Below, one piece after another: positions 6,909 through 14,683 of a stretch of 64,000 nucleotides of DNA. Numbering within the stretch: the first letter of the stretch is position 1; each line of letters opens with the position of its first letter. Origin of the DNA: MPNP01 sp963668325. GTDB taxonomy: Bacteria; Pseudomonadota; Alphaproteobacteria; Rhodobacterales; Rhodobacteraceae. A program made the position numbers and the translations under genes. Under the pieces are notes generated by a model. It searched no databases. It saw only the letters and a list, made by a program, of their open reading frames with translations, and was not told the origin of the DNA. The stretch covers positions 1,054,001 to 1,118,000 of the forward strand of contig OY764222.1 of the NCBI GenBank assembly GCA_963668325.1. The letters are read 5' to 3'.

Positions 6909-8058
6909 GTTTTTGAATCCCACTTGGCAACAAGACGTTTTTCTAGATAGGATATTCCGGCTTTTTCAGCGGGAAGGTTTTCAATTATACTTTGTTGGTG
7001 GTTGGGTAAGGGACCAACTACTGGGTAGAGCTGCAGCTGATATTGATCTGGCCACAGATGCTACACCAACCGAAATGATAAGGATCTTCCAAAGGGAAGA
7101 TATTATTTATAAAACTGTTGGAATAGAATTTGGATCACTAATAATCTGGCCACATTTATCCATAACAACCTTTCGGGAAGATGTCAAACCCTATGGAAGG
7201 AAAGTAGAAGTGGTTTTTTGCCGGGAGTTGGAAACAGATGCCACCCGAAGAGATTTTACCATTAACGCCATGTATGCCAATTTCCAGGGTGAAATCTTTG
7301 ATCCATTGGGGGGAAGCAAGGACCTCAAGCAAAGGAGAGTGAAATTCATTGGCAATCCTGCCAATCGAATAAGAGAGGACTATCTAAGAATTTTAAGGTT
7401 TTTTCGCTTCAGTTCGATTTATGGTGATCCCACCCAAGGATGTGACAAAGAAGGATTGGCTGCCATTAAAAGCCTCCCCGGGGAAGCACTTGATTTTCTG
7501 TCTGGCTTTCGGATCAAAGCAGAAATTTTTCGTTTACTCTCAGCCAGACCCCTTTACTGGTGTCTTCGGGAATGGCAGGAAACAGATACTTGGCACTGGC
7601 TTTTTCCCGCAGGGACGGCCAAAAATCACCAGGTATTGGAAATCCTGGAAAAGCAACACCAAATCGTCCCCAACCCCATAACCAGCCTGGCGGTACTGGG
7701 GACCAACATAAATAATATTCGAATGGAATTGAACCGATTTGACCTTAAAAAACTGGAAGTCATTTCTGACTTCGCCCTAACCAGGGGTCAATCCATTGAA
7801 GCCTTGACCTATTGGTATGGCAAGGAAGTAACCATGTCAATATTAATGACCCGTGCTGTCCTTGCAAAGGAGGAAATTCCATCAGATTTTGAAATTAGAA
7901 TAGATTCATCACTTGACCAGGTCTTTCCCCTTAGCGCGTGTGATTTAATCCCCCAGTTTAAGGACAGGGAATTGGGGAATGCACTCAAAAAACTGGAAAA
8001 GGATTGGATTGCATCTGGGTTTTCATTATCCAGATCAGAGCTAATGGAGTTGCTTTAA
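6907..8058 (+). CDS. cca: CCA tRNA nucleotidyltransferase / poly(A) polymerase family
   Basis: Adds or repairs the 3' CCA end of tRNAs. The 383-residue protein starts at ATG 6907 directly before LNPTWQQ; an upstream TTG (6832) would add a non-homologous extension. Motifs of class II nucleotidyltransferases are in order: FVGGWVRDQLLG (29-40), the catalytic DIDLAT (45-50), then ETDATRRDFTINAMY (about 103-117) and the RIREDYLRILRFFRFSS block that binds NTP and tRNA. Length fits alphaproteobacterial Cca. It is followed 52 nt later by the ABC exporter, the usual neighbour in this group. Confidence 0.9.
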   Translation: MFLNPTWQQDVFLDRIFRLFQREGFQLYFVGGWVRDQLLGRAAADIDLATDATPTEMIRIFQREDIIYKTVGIEFGSLIIWPHLSITTFREDVKPYGRKVEVVFCRELETDATRRDFTINAMYANFQGEIFDPLGGSKDLKQRRVKFIGNPANRIREDYLRILRFFRFSSIYGDPTQGCDKEGLAAIKSLPGEALDFLSGFRIKAEIFRLLSARPLYWCLREWQETDTWHWLFPAGTAKNHQVLEILEKQHQIVPNPITSLAVLGTNINNIRMELNRFDLKKLEVISDFALTRGQSIEALTYWYGKEVTMSILMTRAVLAKEEIPSDFEIRIDSSLDQVFPLSACDLIPQFKDRELGNALKKLEKDWIASGFSLSRSELMELL

Positions 8059-8110
8059 TTCCATGAATATATACCATTGGAGGTTATGAAATTGAGGTCG
8101 AGAAGTTTTG

Positions 8111-9964
8111 ATGTTCAGTAAACTCATCAATCCCTACCAGTATTCAGATGGCAAACCACCCCAAACCCTTGGCAAATTTTATATCTGGTGTTTGAAGGGT
8201 GCTTTTCCCCTGATTGCCATCGGGTGCCTCGTATCAATGTTGGCCGGTTCCCTGGAAGTGTTTTCAGCATTATTACTGGGTTTGATAATTGATAGTGCCG
8301 TTACCGGTGATCCAAGCAATATTTTTTCGGATAATATTTTTCTATTTTGGGGAGCTCTGGTCTTTTTTCTGGTTGTCAGGCCTTTTGCTTTTGGTGTCAG
8401 TTCCTATTTCAACTCAGTCCTGATTGGCCCAAATATCAATTCCCTGGTCCTTTCAAGACTCCATCGGCACACGATGGATCAGGCAATTTCCTTTTTTGAT
8501 GATGATTTTGCCGGAAGGATTTCGCAAAAGCAATTGCAGGCTTCCAGGGCCATATCTGATACGGTAAACGAGGTTGTCAACGTAATTTCCTTCGCCATGG
8601 CCTCCTTGGTTGGATCTTTCCTATTGTTGGTTTCAATTGACTTCAGGGTTGCTTTATCCCTGATAGTCTGGCTGTTTTGCTACATTTTTCTTATTCGATG
8701 GTTTTTACCCCGAATCAGGAAAAAATCAGCCCTTCGAGCAGGTGCCCGCTCGCTACTTTCTGGTCAGATTGTTGATACCATTACCAACATCCGAACAGTA
8801 AAGCTTTTTGCTCATAATAGGCATGAGGACCGGGCTGCTCTGGATGCCTTGGAGAATTTTCGCAACAAAGCCACCAATTTTGGTTTGGTTGCTTCGAGTT
8901 TCAGGTATTTCCTTATGTTATTGTCAGGGGTACTGCCGGTAATTCTGGTCGGAGGCTCCCTTCTGCTTTGGTCCAATGGGTTGGCCTCAACAGGCGATAT
9001 TGCTGCAACTGGGTCGGTTGCCATCAGAATTGCCCAAATGTCGGGTTGGGTAAGTTTTGTACTAATGGCCATTTATTCGAACGTAGGAGAGGCTGAAGAC
9101 GGGATGAGAACCTTGGCCCATCCGCATCAGTTAGTTGATTCAAAAGATGCCGAAAATATTGCCAGTTTTGAAGGCAGGATTGAATTCAAGAAAGTATCTT
9201 TTCGGTATGGAAGAGAAATAGGAGGTGTCTCCAACATCAACCTTCTGATCGAACCTGGAGAACATATTGGTCTGGTAGGAGAATCCGGTGCCGGGAAGTC
9301 GACTCTGGTGACACTTCTGATGAGATTATATGATCCCGAAAGTGGAACCATCCAGATAGACGGAAAAAATATAAGATCTATTACCCAGGAAAGTCTACGC
9401 AAACAAATCAGTATGGTTACTCAGGAAACCGCCATGTTCAATCGATCAGCTTGGGCAAATATCGGTTATGGTAACCCCCGTGCAACCGATGAACAGGTTA
9501 TTGAGGCTTCCAAAAAGGCCCAGGCTCATGAATTTCTTGTTAACATGGAGGACCGGCTGGGTCGAAAGGGGTATGATGCTCATTTGGGGGAGAGAGGCGT
9601 AAAACTATCAGGTGGACAAAGACAACGTATTGCCTTGGCAAGGGCGGTTTTGAAGAATGCCCCTATTCTGGTGTTGGATGAGGCCACATCAGCCCTGGAT
9701 TCTACCGTGGAAGCAAACATTCAGGAAGCCCTTCGACAAATTGTGGTTGGCAAAACCCTGATAGCAATTGCTCACAGGTTATCAACCATATTACGGATGG
9801 ACAGGATTATTGTCATGCAGGAGGGACACATCGTGGAACAGGGTACGGTGGACGATTTGCTTGCAAAAGGGGGAGTATTCAGTCAGCATTGGGAAAAGCA
9901 GGTGGGTGGCTTTATAGGTTTTGATCCAGATTCTGATAGCCGGATCAGAGCCAAAGCAGGTTAG
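8111..9964 (+). CDS. ABC transporter, fused permease and ATPase (exporter type)
   Basis: This half-transporter of 617 residues presumably works as a homodimer exporting a lipid, drug or peptide across the inner membrane. The first about 330 residues hold some six hydrophobic helices (for example FPLIAIGCLVSMLAG and FLFWGALVFFLVV). The ATPase domain has Walker A GESGAGKST (about 391-399), the signature LSGGQRQR (about 498), Walker B ILVLDEATSALD (about 519-530) and the switch histidine in AIAHRLSTI. The start is the ATG at 8111, immediately after an in-frame TTG. Substrate cannot be read. Position after cca is conserved in related genomes. Confidence 0.88.
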   Translation: MFSKLINPYQYSDGKPPQTLGKFYIWCLKGAFPLIAIGCLVSMLAGSLEVFSALLLGLIIDSAVTGDPSNIFSDNIFLFWGALVFFLVVRPFAFGVSSYFNSVLIGPNINSLVLSRLHRHTMDQAISFFDDDFAGRISQKQLQASRAISDTVNEVVNVISFAMASLVGSFLLLVSIDFRVALSLIVWLFCYIFLIRWFLPRIRKKSALRAGARSLLSGQIVDTITNIRTVKLFAHNRHEDRAALDALENFRNKATNFGLVASSFRYFLMLLSGVLPVILVGGSLLLWSNGLASTGDIAATGSVAIRIAQMSGWVSFVLMAIYSNVGEAEDGMRTLAHPHQLVDSKDAENIASFEGRIEFKKVSFRYGREIGGVSNINLLIEPGEHIGLVGESGAGKSTLVTLLMRLYDPESGTIQIDGKNIRSITQESLRKQISMVTQETAMFNRSAWANIGYGNPRATDEQVIEASKKAQAHEFLVNMEDRLGRKGYDAHLGERGVKLSGGQRQRIALARAVLKNAPILVLDEATSALDSTVEANIQEALRQIVVGKTLIAIAHRLSTILRMDRIIVMQEGHIVEQGTVDDLLAKGGVFSQHWEKQVGGFIGFDPDSDSRIRAKAG

Positions 9965-10115
9965 TTATTTTCCAAGACTGGATTTAGTCCTGCGGCCCCG
10001 AGGAATAACTCCCTTGGGAAAATGGTATCTTATTAACCCGTAACTGACATATCCCTAGCAGCCAGCATTTCAGGGCATCTTTGAACAATACTATCCATTG
10101 ATTCATCCTCACCCT

Positions 10116-10964
10116 CTAGATCTCGACTTGCATAAGGTCTTCGGCAATTGCAACGATTCGTCCGAAGGCACCCGTGGCATTCTGGATAGTGCGGTCGAAA
10201 TGCTCCTGTTTATCCATGTGTTTTCGGAAGTGGGTTAGCATCAATGCCGCCGCACCCGTACGTTTGGCCATTTGACCGATTTCAGACGGTGTTGGTGTTG
10301 TGAGTGCCATAGAAGGCGTCGCATCCTCGCCATCAAGGCGATAACACCAGTGCAATAGAAGATCGGCATTCTTGGCTAGATTTTCGACCTCGGTACAAAG
10401 GCCAGCGTCGCCTGAGTAGACAAACTTCTTACCCTCATGTACCAAAGAATAAGCCATGCATTCAAGAAACGGTTGTGCGTGTGGCGCGTTGCAGGATTCA
10501 ATACTCCAACCATCCCCTTCGAAGGTGCTGCCCGATGCGATCTCATGAACTTCTGGATTAGGCCAGAGGCGTGGCAAGGTGCCACCACGGGCAACCCATA
10601 CCTCCTGGCTTTGTGGCAACTCGGTTCGGGCACGCAGGTCATGTGACAAAACACCTTTGGGCCCAAAGTAGCCCTTTGTGATAGCCTTTATTGGGGTCGG
10701 GCCAAAGACCTTTATAGTTGTGCCACTTTCGTCCCAAGCAGCATGTACAAGGCGAGCATAATCCATCATGTGATCGGAATGGAGGTGCGAAAAAAATATA
10801 TGTGTGATGTCGGAAGGCATCCGCCCGGACCGAATCAGATTGTCGAAGACTCCACCGCCACAATCGAATAGGATGCGGTCGTTGCCAACCTCAATCAAAT
10901 AACCGCTGGATGCACGACGCGCGTATGCTTCGGGTGATCCGGAACCGAGGATTATCAGTTTCAT
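10116..10964 (-). CDS. MBL-fold metal hydrolase, RNase Z-like subgroup
   Basis: Zinc hydrolase of 282 residues with the two-metal motif HLHSDH (H60, H62, D64, H65), an N-terminal LGSGSPEAYARRASSGY typical of RNase Z-like hydrolases, YSGDAG further on and LTHFRKHM near the C-terminus. The ATG overlaps the stop of the upstream sulfatase (ATGA), so the two are translated together, and the MarR gene is coupled in the same way. It probably acts after sulfatase cleavage, for example on an ester or lactone product, but the reaction is not known. A decayed relative lies at 17799-18013 behind the second sulfatase. True tRNase Z is unlikely given the operon. Confidence 0.75.
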   Translation of the reverse strand: MKLIILGSGSPEAYARRASSGYLIEVGNDRILFDCGGGVFDNLIRSGRMPSDITHIFFSHLHSDHMMDYARLVHAAWDESGTTIKVFGPTPIKAITKGYFGPKGVLSHDLRARTELPQSQEVWVARGGTLPRLWPNPEVHEIASGSTFEGDGWSIESCNAPHAQPFLECMAYSLVHEGKKFVYSGDAGLCTEVENLAKNADLLLHWCYRLDGEDATPSMALTTPTPSEIGQMAKRTGAAALMLTHFRKHMDKQEHFDRTIQNATGAFGRIVAIAEDLMQVEI

Positions 10965-12394
10965 TTTGCTACCTCCGGCGGAGGTGTAGCCCCCGGGGCC
11001 CCGAGCTTGAGCGCGGCCTCACGCCCACCAAGTCGCTCAATCAACTTTGCTTGATCACTGAAAGCAAGGGCATTGGTTGTTTCTGGATCACAAATTTTGC
11101 GAAGTTCGGTATGCAATTCCTGAATTATGGCTGCATAGGCCGGATCAGTGGCACGGTTCTCAAACTCCTCAGGGTCGTTTTCTAGATCGAATAGTTCATC
11201 TGGGAAGCCTATATAATGGATCAACTTCCATTGTCCTTTACGCAGCATGAAGGCACCGGAAACTGCACCCGCCGCATGATACTCGGAGAAAATGACACGC
11301 TCCGAATTTGTGGGTTGTTCCAAGATCGAATAGAGGTCGGTTACACCATCAGCCGTTGAAAGGTTTGTTTCAAAGTGTTTTGCAACGGTCGCCGATATGT
11401 CCAAAAGGCTGACAGGCGTTTCGGACACCCCGGCTGGTACAGCTGGACCAGCTAGTATCATTGGAATTGATACGCTTTCTTCGTACATATTAGATTTACC
11501 CCAAAGGCCCCGTGCTCCGACGTTGTCGCCATGATCCGAGGTATAAATTATCGTAGTATTATCAATCAGGCTGGCAGTCTCCAGAGCTTTTAAAATTTGA
11601 CCCACATTGTGATCTAGCCATGTGCATAAACCATAATATGCCGACATCGCGGCCAAACGTTCTGCTGGGTCAGAAAAGCGGTTTTCACTGTCCATGAAGG
11701 CATTCTGCTTCTCGATCCATGGATGTCGCTTGTGGCCATCCTTCGGATGCAATTTGACCGGTCGCATGGTCTCAGGCGGATATAGGTCAAAATATTCCTG
11801 CGGAACGACCAAAGGGAAATGTGGTGCAACCAATCCGACATAGAGACACCATGGTTGATCATCGTTCGAGTGTTTTACTAGCCAATCCTTGGTATGTTCA
11901 ACGATCGATTTATCATATTCGGTATAATTGCTGGCACCCGGTCCAATGTATTCTCCCAACATGCGTTTTGGGCCAATGATGCGCTCATCCTCTCTTCGAA
12001 TACTTGCCCAGACCATGCCGACCCCGCCAGCGACCATCATGGGAATATGCTCGACATCAAAACCGGCCGGGTCCTCTTTTGCTCGGTAATGCAGTTTGCC
12101 TATACTCTCGACAGGTACGCCTTTATCTTGTAACGCATGCCCCCAGCCTCTGATCTTGCCATCATAAGGCATGGCGTTATCCCAAAGGCGAGTCTGATGC
12201 GGATAGAGCCCGGTGGCAAAACTTGCACGCGCAGGAACGCAGATCGGGCTTGGCGTATATGCATTGGAGAATCTGGTACCACGGGCAGCTAATGCATCAA
12301 GGTTCGGCGTCTGAACGAAAGGATGTCCCACGCAACCTATAGCACGAGCCTGATGTTCATCAGACATGATAATAATAAGATTAGATTTCTTCAT
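10961..12394 (-). CDS. Sulfatase, formylglycine (Cys) type
   Basis: Hydrolyses a sulfate ester; it belongs to the alkaline phosphatase superfamily. 477 residues start NLIIIMSDEHQ with the first metal acids (D12, E13). The activation motif CVPAR (C52 to be oxidised to formylglycine) is followed by ATGLYPHQ, and IIYTSDHGD holds later metal ligands. No signal peptide is visible, so it is likely cytoplasmic and works on an imported sulfated compound; a sulfatase-modifying enzyme is needed but not present in this window. Start and stop codons overlap the MarR gene (ATGA) and the MBL gene (ATGA). GC content is higher than in flanking housekeeping genes, consistent with acquisition. Confidence 0.87.
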   Translation of the reverse strand: MKKSNLIIIMSDEHQARAIGCVGHPFVQTPNLDALAARGTRFSNAYTPSPICVPARASFATGLYPHQTRLWDNAMPYDGKIRGWGHALQDKGVPVESIGKLHYRAKEDPAGFDVEHIPMMVAGGVGMVWASIRREDERIIGPKRMLGEYIGPGASNYTEYDKSIVEHTKDWLVKHSNDDQPWCLYVGLVAPHFPLVVPQEYFDLYPPETMRPVKLHPKDGHKRHPWIEKQNAFMDSENRFSDPAERLAAMSAYYGLCTWLDHNVGQILKALETASLIDNTTIIYTSDHGDNVGARGLWGKSNMYEESVSIPMILAGPAVPAGVSETPVSLLDISATVAKHFETNLSTADGVTDLYSILEQPTNSERVIFSEYHAAGAVSGAFMLRKGQWKLIHYIGFPDELFDLENDPEEFENRATDPAYAAIIQELHTELRKICDPETTNALAFSDQAKLIERLGGREAALKLGAPGATPPPEVAK

Positions 12395-12855
12395 TCGATT
12401 TCTCGTATTTTTGCTGCCGCCTCAAGTTTATTGATAACGCCATAAAAAATCTTTAGGTCATCTGGCGGGACCTCTACCAGGAGAAGTTTCTGGCGAGCTT
12501 CCATTACAGGCATCATGCTGTAACTTATCTCAAGGGCGGCCTTGGTTAGATACAGATGCTGTACTCTTTTATCTTCTGTGTCGCGTTCGCTACGCAACAA
12601 TCCCTTTTTCAGCATTGCCTTGACCTTTCGGCTAAGCTGGCCCTTATCCATTTGCAAAAAATCAGCAATCTCGCTCATCGTAACATCTTCAAAAATCCGC
12701 AAGGTTTGGATTAAACGCCATTCGACAAGCGATAAACCTGCTTTAGTTTTTAATATCGCAGTTGCTTGTGCGTTCAGGCTGCTTTGCATTTTGGCAAGCC
12801 GGAATGTCACAAAAGACGAAGCGGTACGATGGCTGAGAGTTTTATGTTTATTCAT
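12391..12855 (-). CDS. MarR-family transcriptional regulator of the sulfatase island
   Basis: A winged-helix dimer regulator of about 154 residues: SLVEWRLIQTL, then MSEIADFLQMDKGQLSRKVKAM (helix-turn-helix) and the wing SERDTEDKRVQHLYLT. First gene of the MarR/sulfatase/MBL set, coupled by ATGA to the sulfatase. I prefer ATG 12855; the upstream ATG at 12873 is open in frame, but it lies inside the palindrome that I take as its own operator and has no ribosome site. Likely a repressor of both divergent operons, relieved by a sulfated or aromatic ligand (inference). Confidence 0.82.
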   Translation of the reverse strand: MNKHKTLSHRTASSFVTFRLAKMQSSLNAQATAILKTKAGLSLVEWRLIQTLRIFEDVTMSEIADFLQMDKGQLSRKVKAMLKKGLLRSERDTEDKRVQHLYLTKAALEISYSMMPVMEARQKLLLVEVPPDDLKIFYGVINKLEAAAKIREIE

Positions 12856-12870
12856 AATATTAAAAATTCC

Positions 12871-12902
12871 CATAAATTAGTTGACAAGTCAACTAATTTA
12901 TG
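12871..12902. promoter_or_regulatory. 32-bp perfect palindrome, probable MarR operator
   Basis: Arms CATAAATTAGTTGAC (12871-12885) and GTCAACTAATTTATG (12888-12902) are fully complementary around a central AA. A TTGACA -35-like hexamer is embedded on the plus strand, and TTGACT on the minus strand. It is the only sizeable symmetric element in the short gap between the MarR gene and the transporter operon, so one bound dimer could shut both directions. Confidence 0.7.
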
Positions 12903-12936
12903 AAATTTTCTTGTGGAAAACCCAATGGAGGGAAAT

Positions 12937-12979
12937 ATGAAACAACTTATAGAGGATAACATGAAACAACTTATAGAGG
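12937..12979 (+). repeat. 19-bp direct repeat duplicating the tctC start
   Basis: ATGAAACAACTTATAGAGG occurs at 12937-12955 and again at 12961-12979. Each copy supplies an ATG, and each ATG has its own purine-rich site upstream (GGAGGG for the first, AGAGG from the first copy for the second), giving two usable start codons in one frame. Confidence 0.8.
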
Positions 12980-13911
12980 CAGCTGCTGTAACCGCTACAC
13001 TAGTGATGACTTCAATTTCGCCGACACTTGCGGAAGGTAACGACTGGAAGCCTGAGGGCCCGATCAAGATGATCATCGCCTTTGCCGCAGGCGGCGGGGC
13101 TGATACTCAGGCCCGTTTGATTGCCGACGACATTCAGACGGCAAAAGGTTGGGAAATTGTTCCCGAGCAAATCACTGGCAAGGGCGGCGTGAATGCTCTG
13201 GTAGCTCTCAAAGATATGCCCGCGGATGGAACAGCGATTGCGATGGTTGTAACCGAGTCGCTGGGCTATAATGCTGTCGCTTCTCTAGGTGCAGGTATCG
13301 AGCCTGCTCATTTTACCGGACTTACAACCACCGCTGGCTTTCAGATGGGTGTTGTTGCTAAAGCCGACAAAGGCTGGACTTCGTTTGAGGACATGATTGC
13401 GGCTGCCAAAGAGGGTAATTTACGTTTTGGCACTATGTCGCCAAAGCTCTCCGATCTTGCTTTCCTCCTTGGTGAAGCGCAGGGTGTAGAGTTCAACATC
13501 GTGCAAGTTCAAGGTGGCAGGGCTGTCATGAACGGCGTACAAGCTGGCGACATTGATCTTGGTTTTATGGCTGGTATTCAGCGCAAAGGTGTAGCCTCAG
13601 GTGATTTGGTTAACCTCGCTTCGGTTTTGTCGGAACCATTGGTCCAATCACCAGATGCGCCGACCTTTGCTGACCTTGGAGTGAAATTCAATGCTGATGG
13701 CTATTTCGTCTTTGTAGCACCCGGTGGCATGAACCCAGCCGCGCGCGATGCCATCACTGCTGCCATAGTGGAAGCAGTATATAATGGTAAAGCATCAGAC
13801 ATGATTACGCAGGCTTTCGGTGGTGCTGTAACGATCCAGGGAGCAGAACTGGATGCCATGATACAAAGCGAATATGACGCTGCAGGGGCATTAATGGAAG
13901 CTGCTCAATAA
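12961..13911 (+). CDS. TctC-like tripartite transporter substrate-binding protein
   Basis: Periplasmic solute-binding protein of a tripartite tricarboxylate transporter (Bug family). From ATG 12961, 316 residues begin with a plausible Sec signal peptide (hydrophobic AAAVTATLVMTSI, cleavage after PTLA). Mature landmarks are IKMIIAFAAGGGADTQAR, the ligand-loop region, KGGVNALVALKDMPADG and FVAPGGMNP. The upstream ATG (12937) adds eight residues copied by a short direct repeat. It heads the TctC-TctB-TctA-sulfatase operon controlled from the palindrome. Ligand unknown; a sulfated or carboxylated organic acid fits the context. Its final part is duplicated as debris immediately downstream. Confidence 0.85.
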   Translation: MKQLIEAAAVTATLVMTSISPTLAEGNDWKPEGPIKMIIAFAAGGGADTQARLIADDIQTAKGWEIVPEQITGKGGVNALVALKDMPADGTAIAMVVTESLGYNAVASLGAGIEPAHFTGLTTTAGFQMGVVAKADKGWTSFEDMIAAAKEGNLRFGTMSPKLSDLAFLLGEAQGVEFNIVQVQGGRAVMNGVQAGDIDLGFMAGIQRKGVASGDLVNLASVLSEPLVQSPDAPTFADLGVKFNADGYFVFVAPGGMNPAARDAITAAIVEAVYNGKASDMITQAFGGAVTIQGAELDAMIQSEYDAAGALMEAAQ

Positions 13912-14188
13912 AGCCAAAAACAATCAGAGGGGTTAGCCAATGAAATCTAGAATCTCGACAGGCATTTGGCTGGCCCTTTTCTTTAAATAGTGGTAAAGCG
14001 TCAGGCTTGGTAGCGGAAGCCTTCGGCGGGGCGGTACCCTCCGAGGGGCAGAACTGGATGCCATGATACAAAACGATTATTACGATGCTGGGTGTTAATG
14101 GAAGCTACTCAATAAAGCTAAAAACAATCAGAGGGGTTAGCCAATGAAATCTAGAATCTCGACAGACATTTGGCTGGCCCTTTTCTTT
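13785..14188 (+). repeat. Tandem duplication (about 204-bp period) of tctC end and tctB start
   Basis: Copy 1 (13785-13984) is the real tctC 3' end, the intergenic region and the first codons of a tctB. Copy 2 (13991-14188) repeats this order: GGTAAAGC... GGGGCAGAACTGGATGCC, an AATAAAGCTAAAAACAATCA linker, the GAGGGGTTAGCC ribosome site and ATGAAATCTAGAATCTCGACA. The linker and tctB start are near-identical, but the tctC part of copy 2 has many substitutions and indels and ends early, so it is no longer coding. Confidence 0.85.
13940..13990 (+). pseudogene. Decoy tctB start (16-residue remnant)
   Basis: The first tctB start of the duplication reads MKSRISTGIWLALFFK and then hits TAG. It has the same GAGGGG ribosome site as the intact copy 204 nt later, so ribosomes may translate a 16-residue peptide from it. 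It is a remnant, not a gene of its own, though it could affect coupling between tctC and tctB. Confidence 0.7.
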
Positions 14189-14683
14189 TTGGTCTCTGCT
14201 ATCCTGATCGTCTTTGTCTGGATTCCTATGGATACAGGCACAGGGCTGGTTGAGGAAGTGCGGCGAAAATTCGAGATCGGCGATGCACTGGCCCCTACTG
14301 TAGCGGGAATAGTTATCTTTATTGGCGCAGTGTTGTTACTGCTGAAGCCATCCCACAACAATTCTTTGAGCAGTCGAAACCTGAGTTGGATGGTGACTCT
14401 ATTGGGATTTTTCACCGTTTCACTTATCCTTATGCGCTACGCTGGTCCTTTAGCGGCATCTTGGACTGAGTTGGGTTATCGCCCTTTGCGCGCAACACCA
14501 CCTTGGAATTACATTGGTTTTCTGTTTGGAGGAACGCTAATGGTTGGAGGATTGACCAGCCTTGTTAAGCGACAATTGTCTTTCAAGGACTTCACCATCG
14601 GCTTTGTTGCTTCGCTTTTCATAGCGCTTCTCTTTGATCTCCCTTTTGATGACCTGATTCTCCCACCAAATGGAGATGTTTGA
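14144..14683 (+). CDS. TctB-like small membrane subunit of tripartite transporter
   Basis: Small four-helix membrane subunit (179 residues) of the tripartite tricarboxylate transporter. Hydrophobic segments fit helices at about 10-27 (IWLALFFLVSAILIVFVW), about 50-66, about 80-97 and about 150-166. ATG 14144 follows GAGGGGTTAGCC. Its stop overlaps the start of the large subunit gene (TGATG). The start region has a near-perfect duplicate 204 nt upstream that does not lead to a full protein. Confidence 0.82.
   Translation: MKSRISTDIWLALFFLVSAILIVFVWIPMDTGTGLVEEVRRKFEIGDALAPTVAGIVIFIGAVLLLLKPSHNNSLSSRNLSWMVTLLGFFTVSLILMRYAGPLAASWTELGYRPLRATPPWNYIGFLFGGTLMVGGLTSLVKRQLSFKDFTIGFVASLFIALLFDLPFDDLILPPNGDV

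Noticed and set aside
10025..10115. Minus-strand segment reading SMDSIVQRCPEMLAARDMSVTG before a stop
   Set aside because: Looks like the tail of some gene, but it is too short to place and has no start; could be chance.
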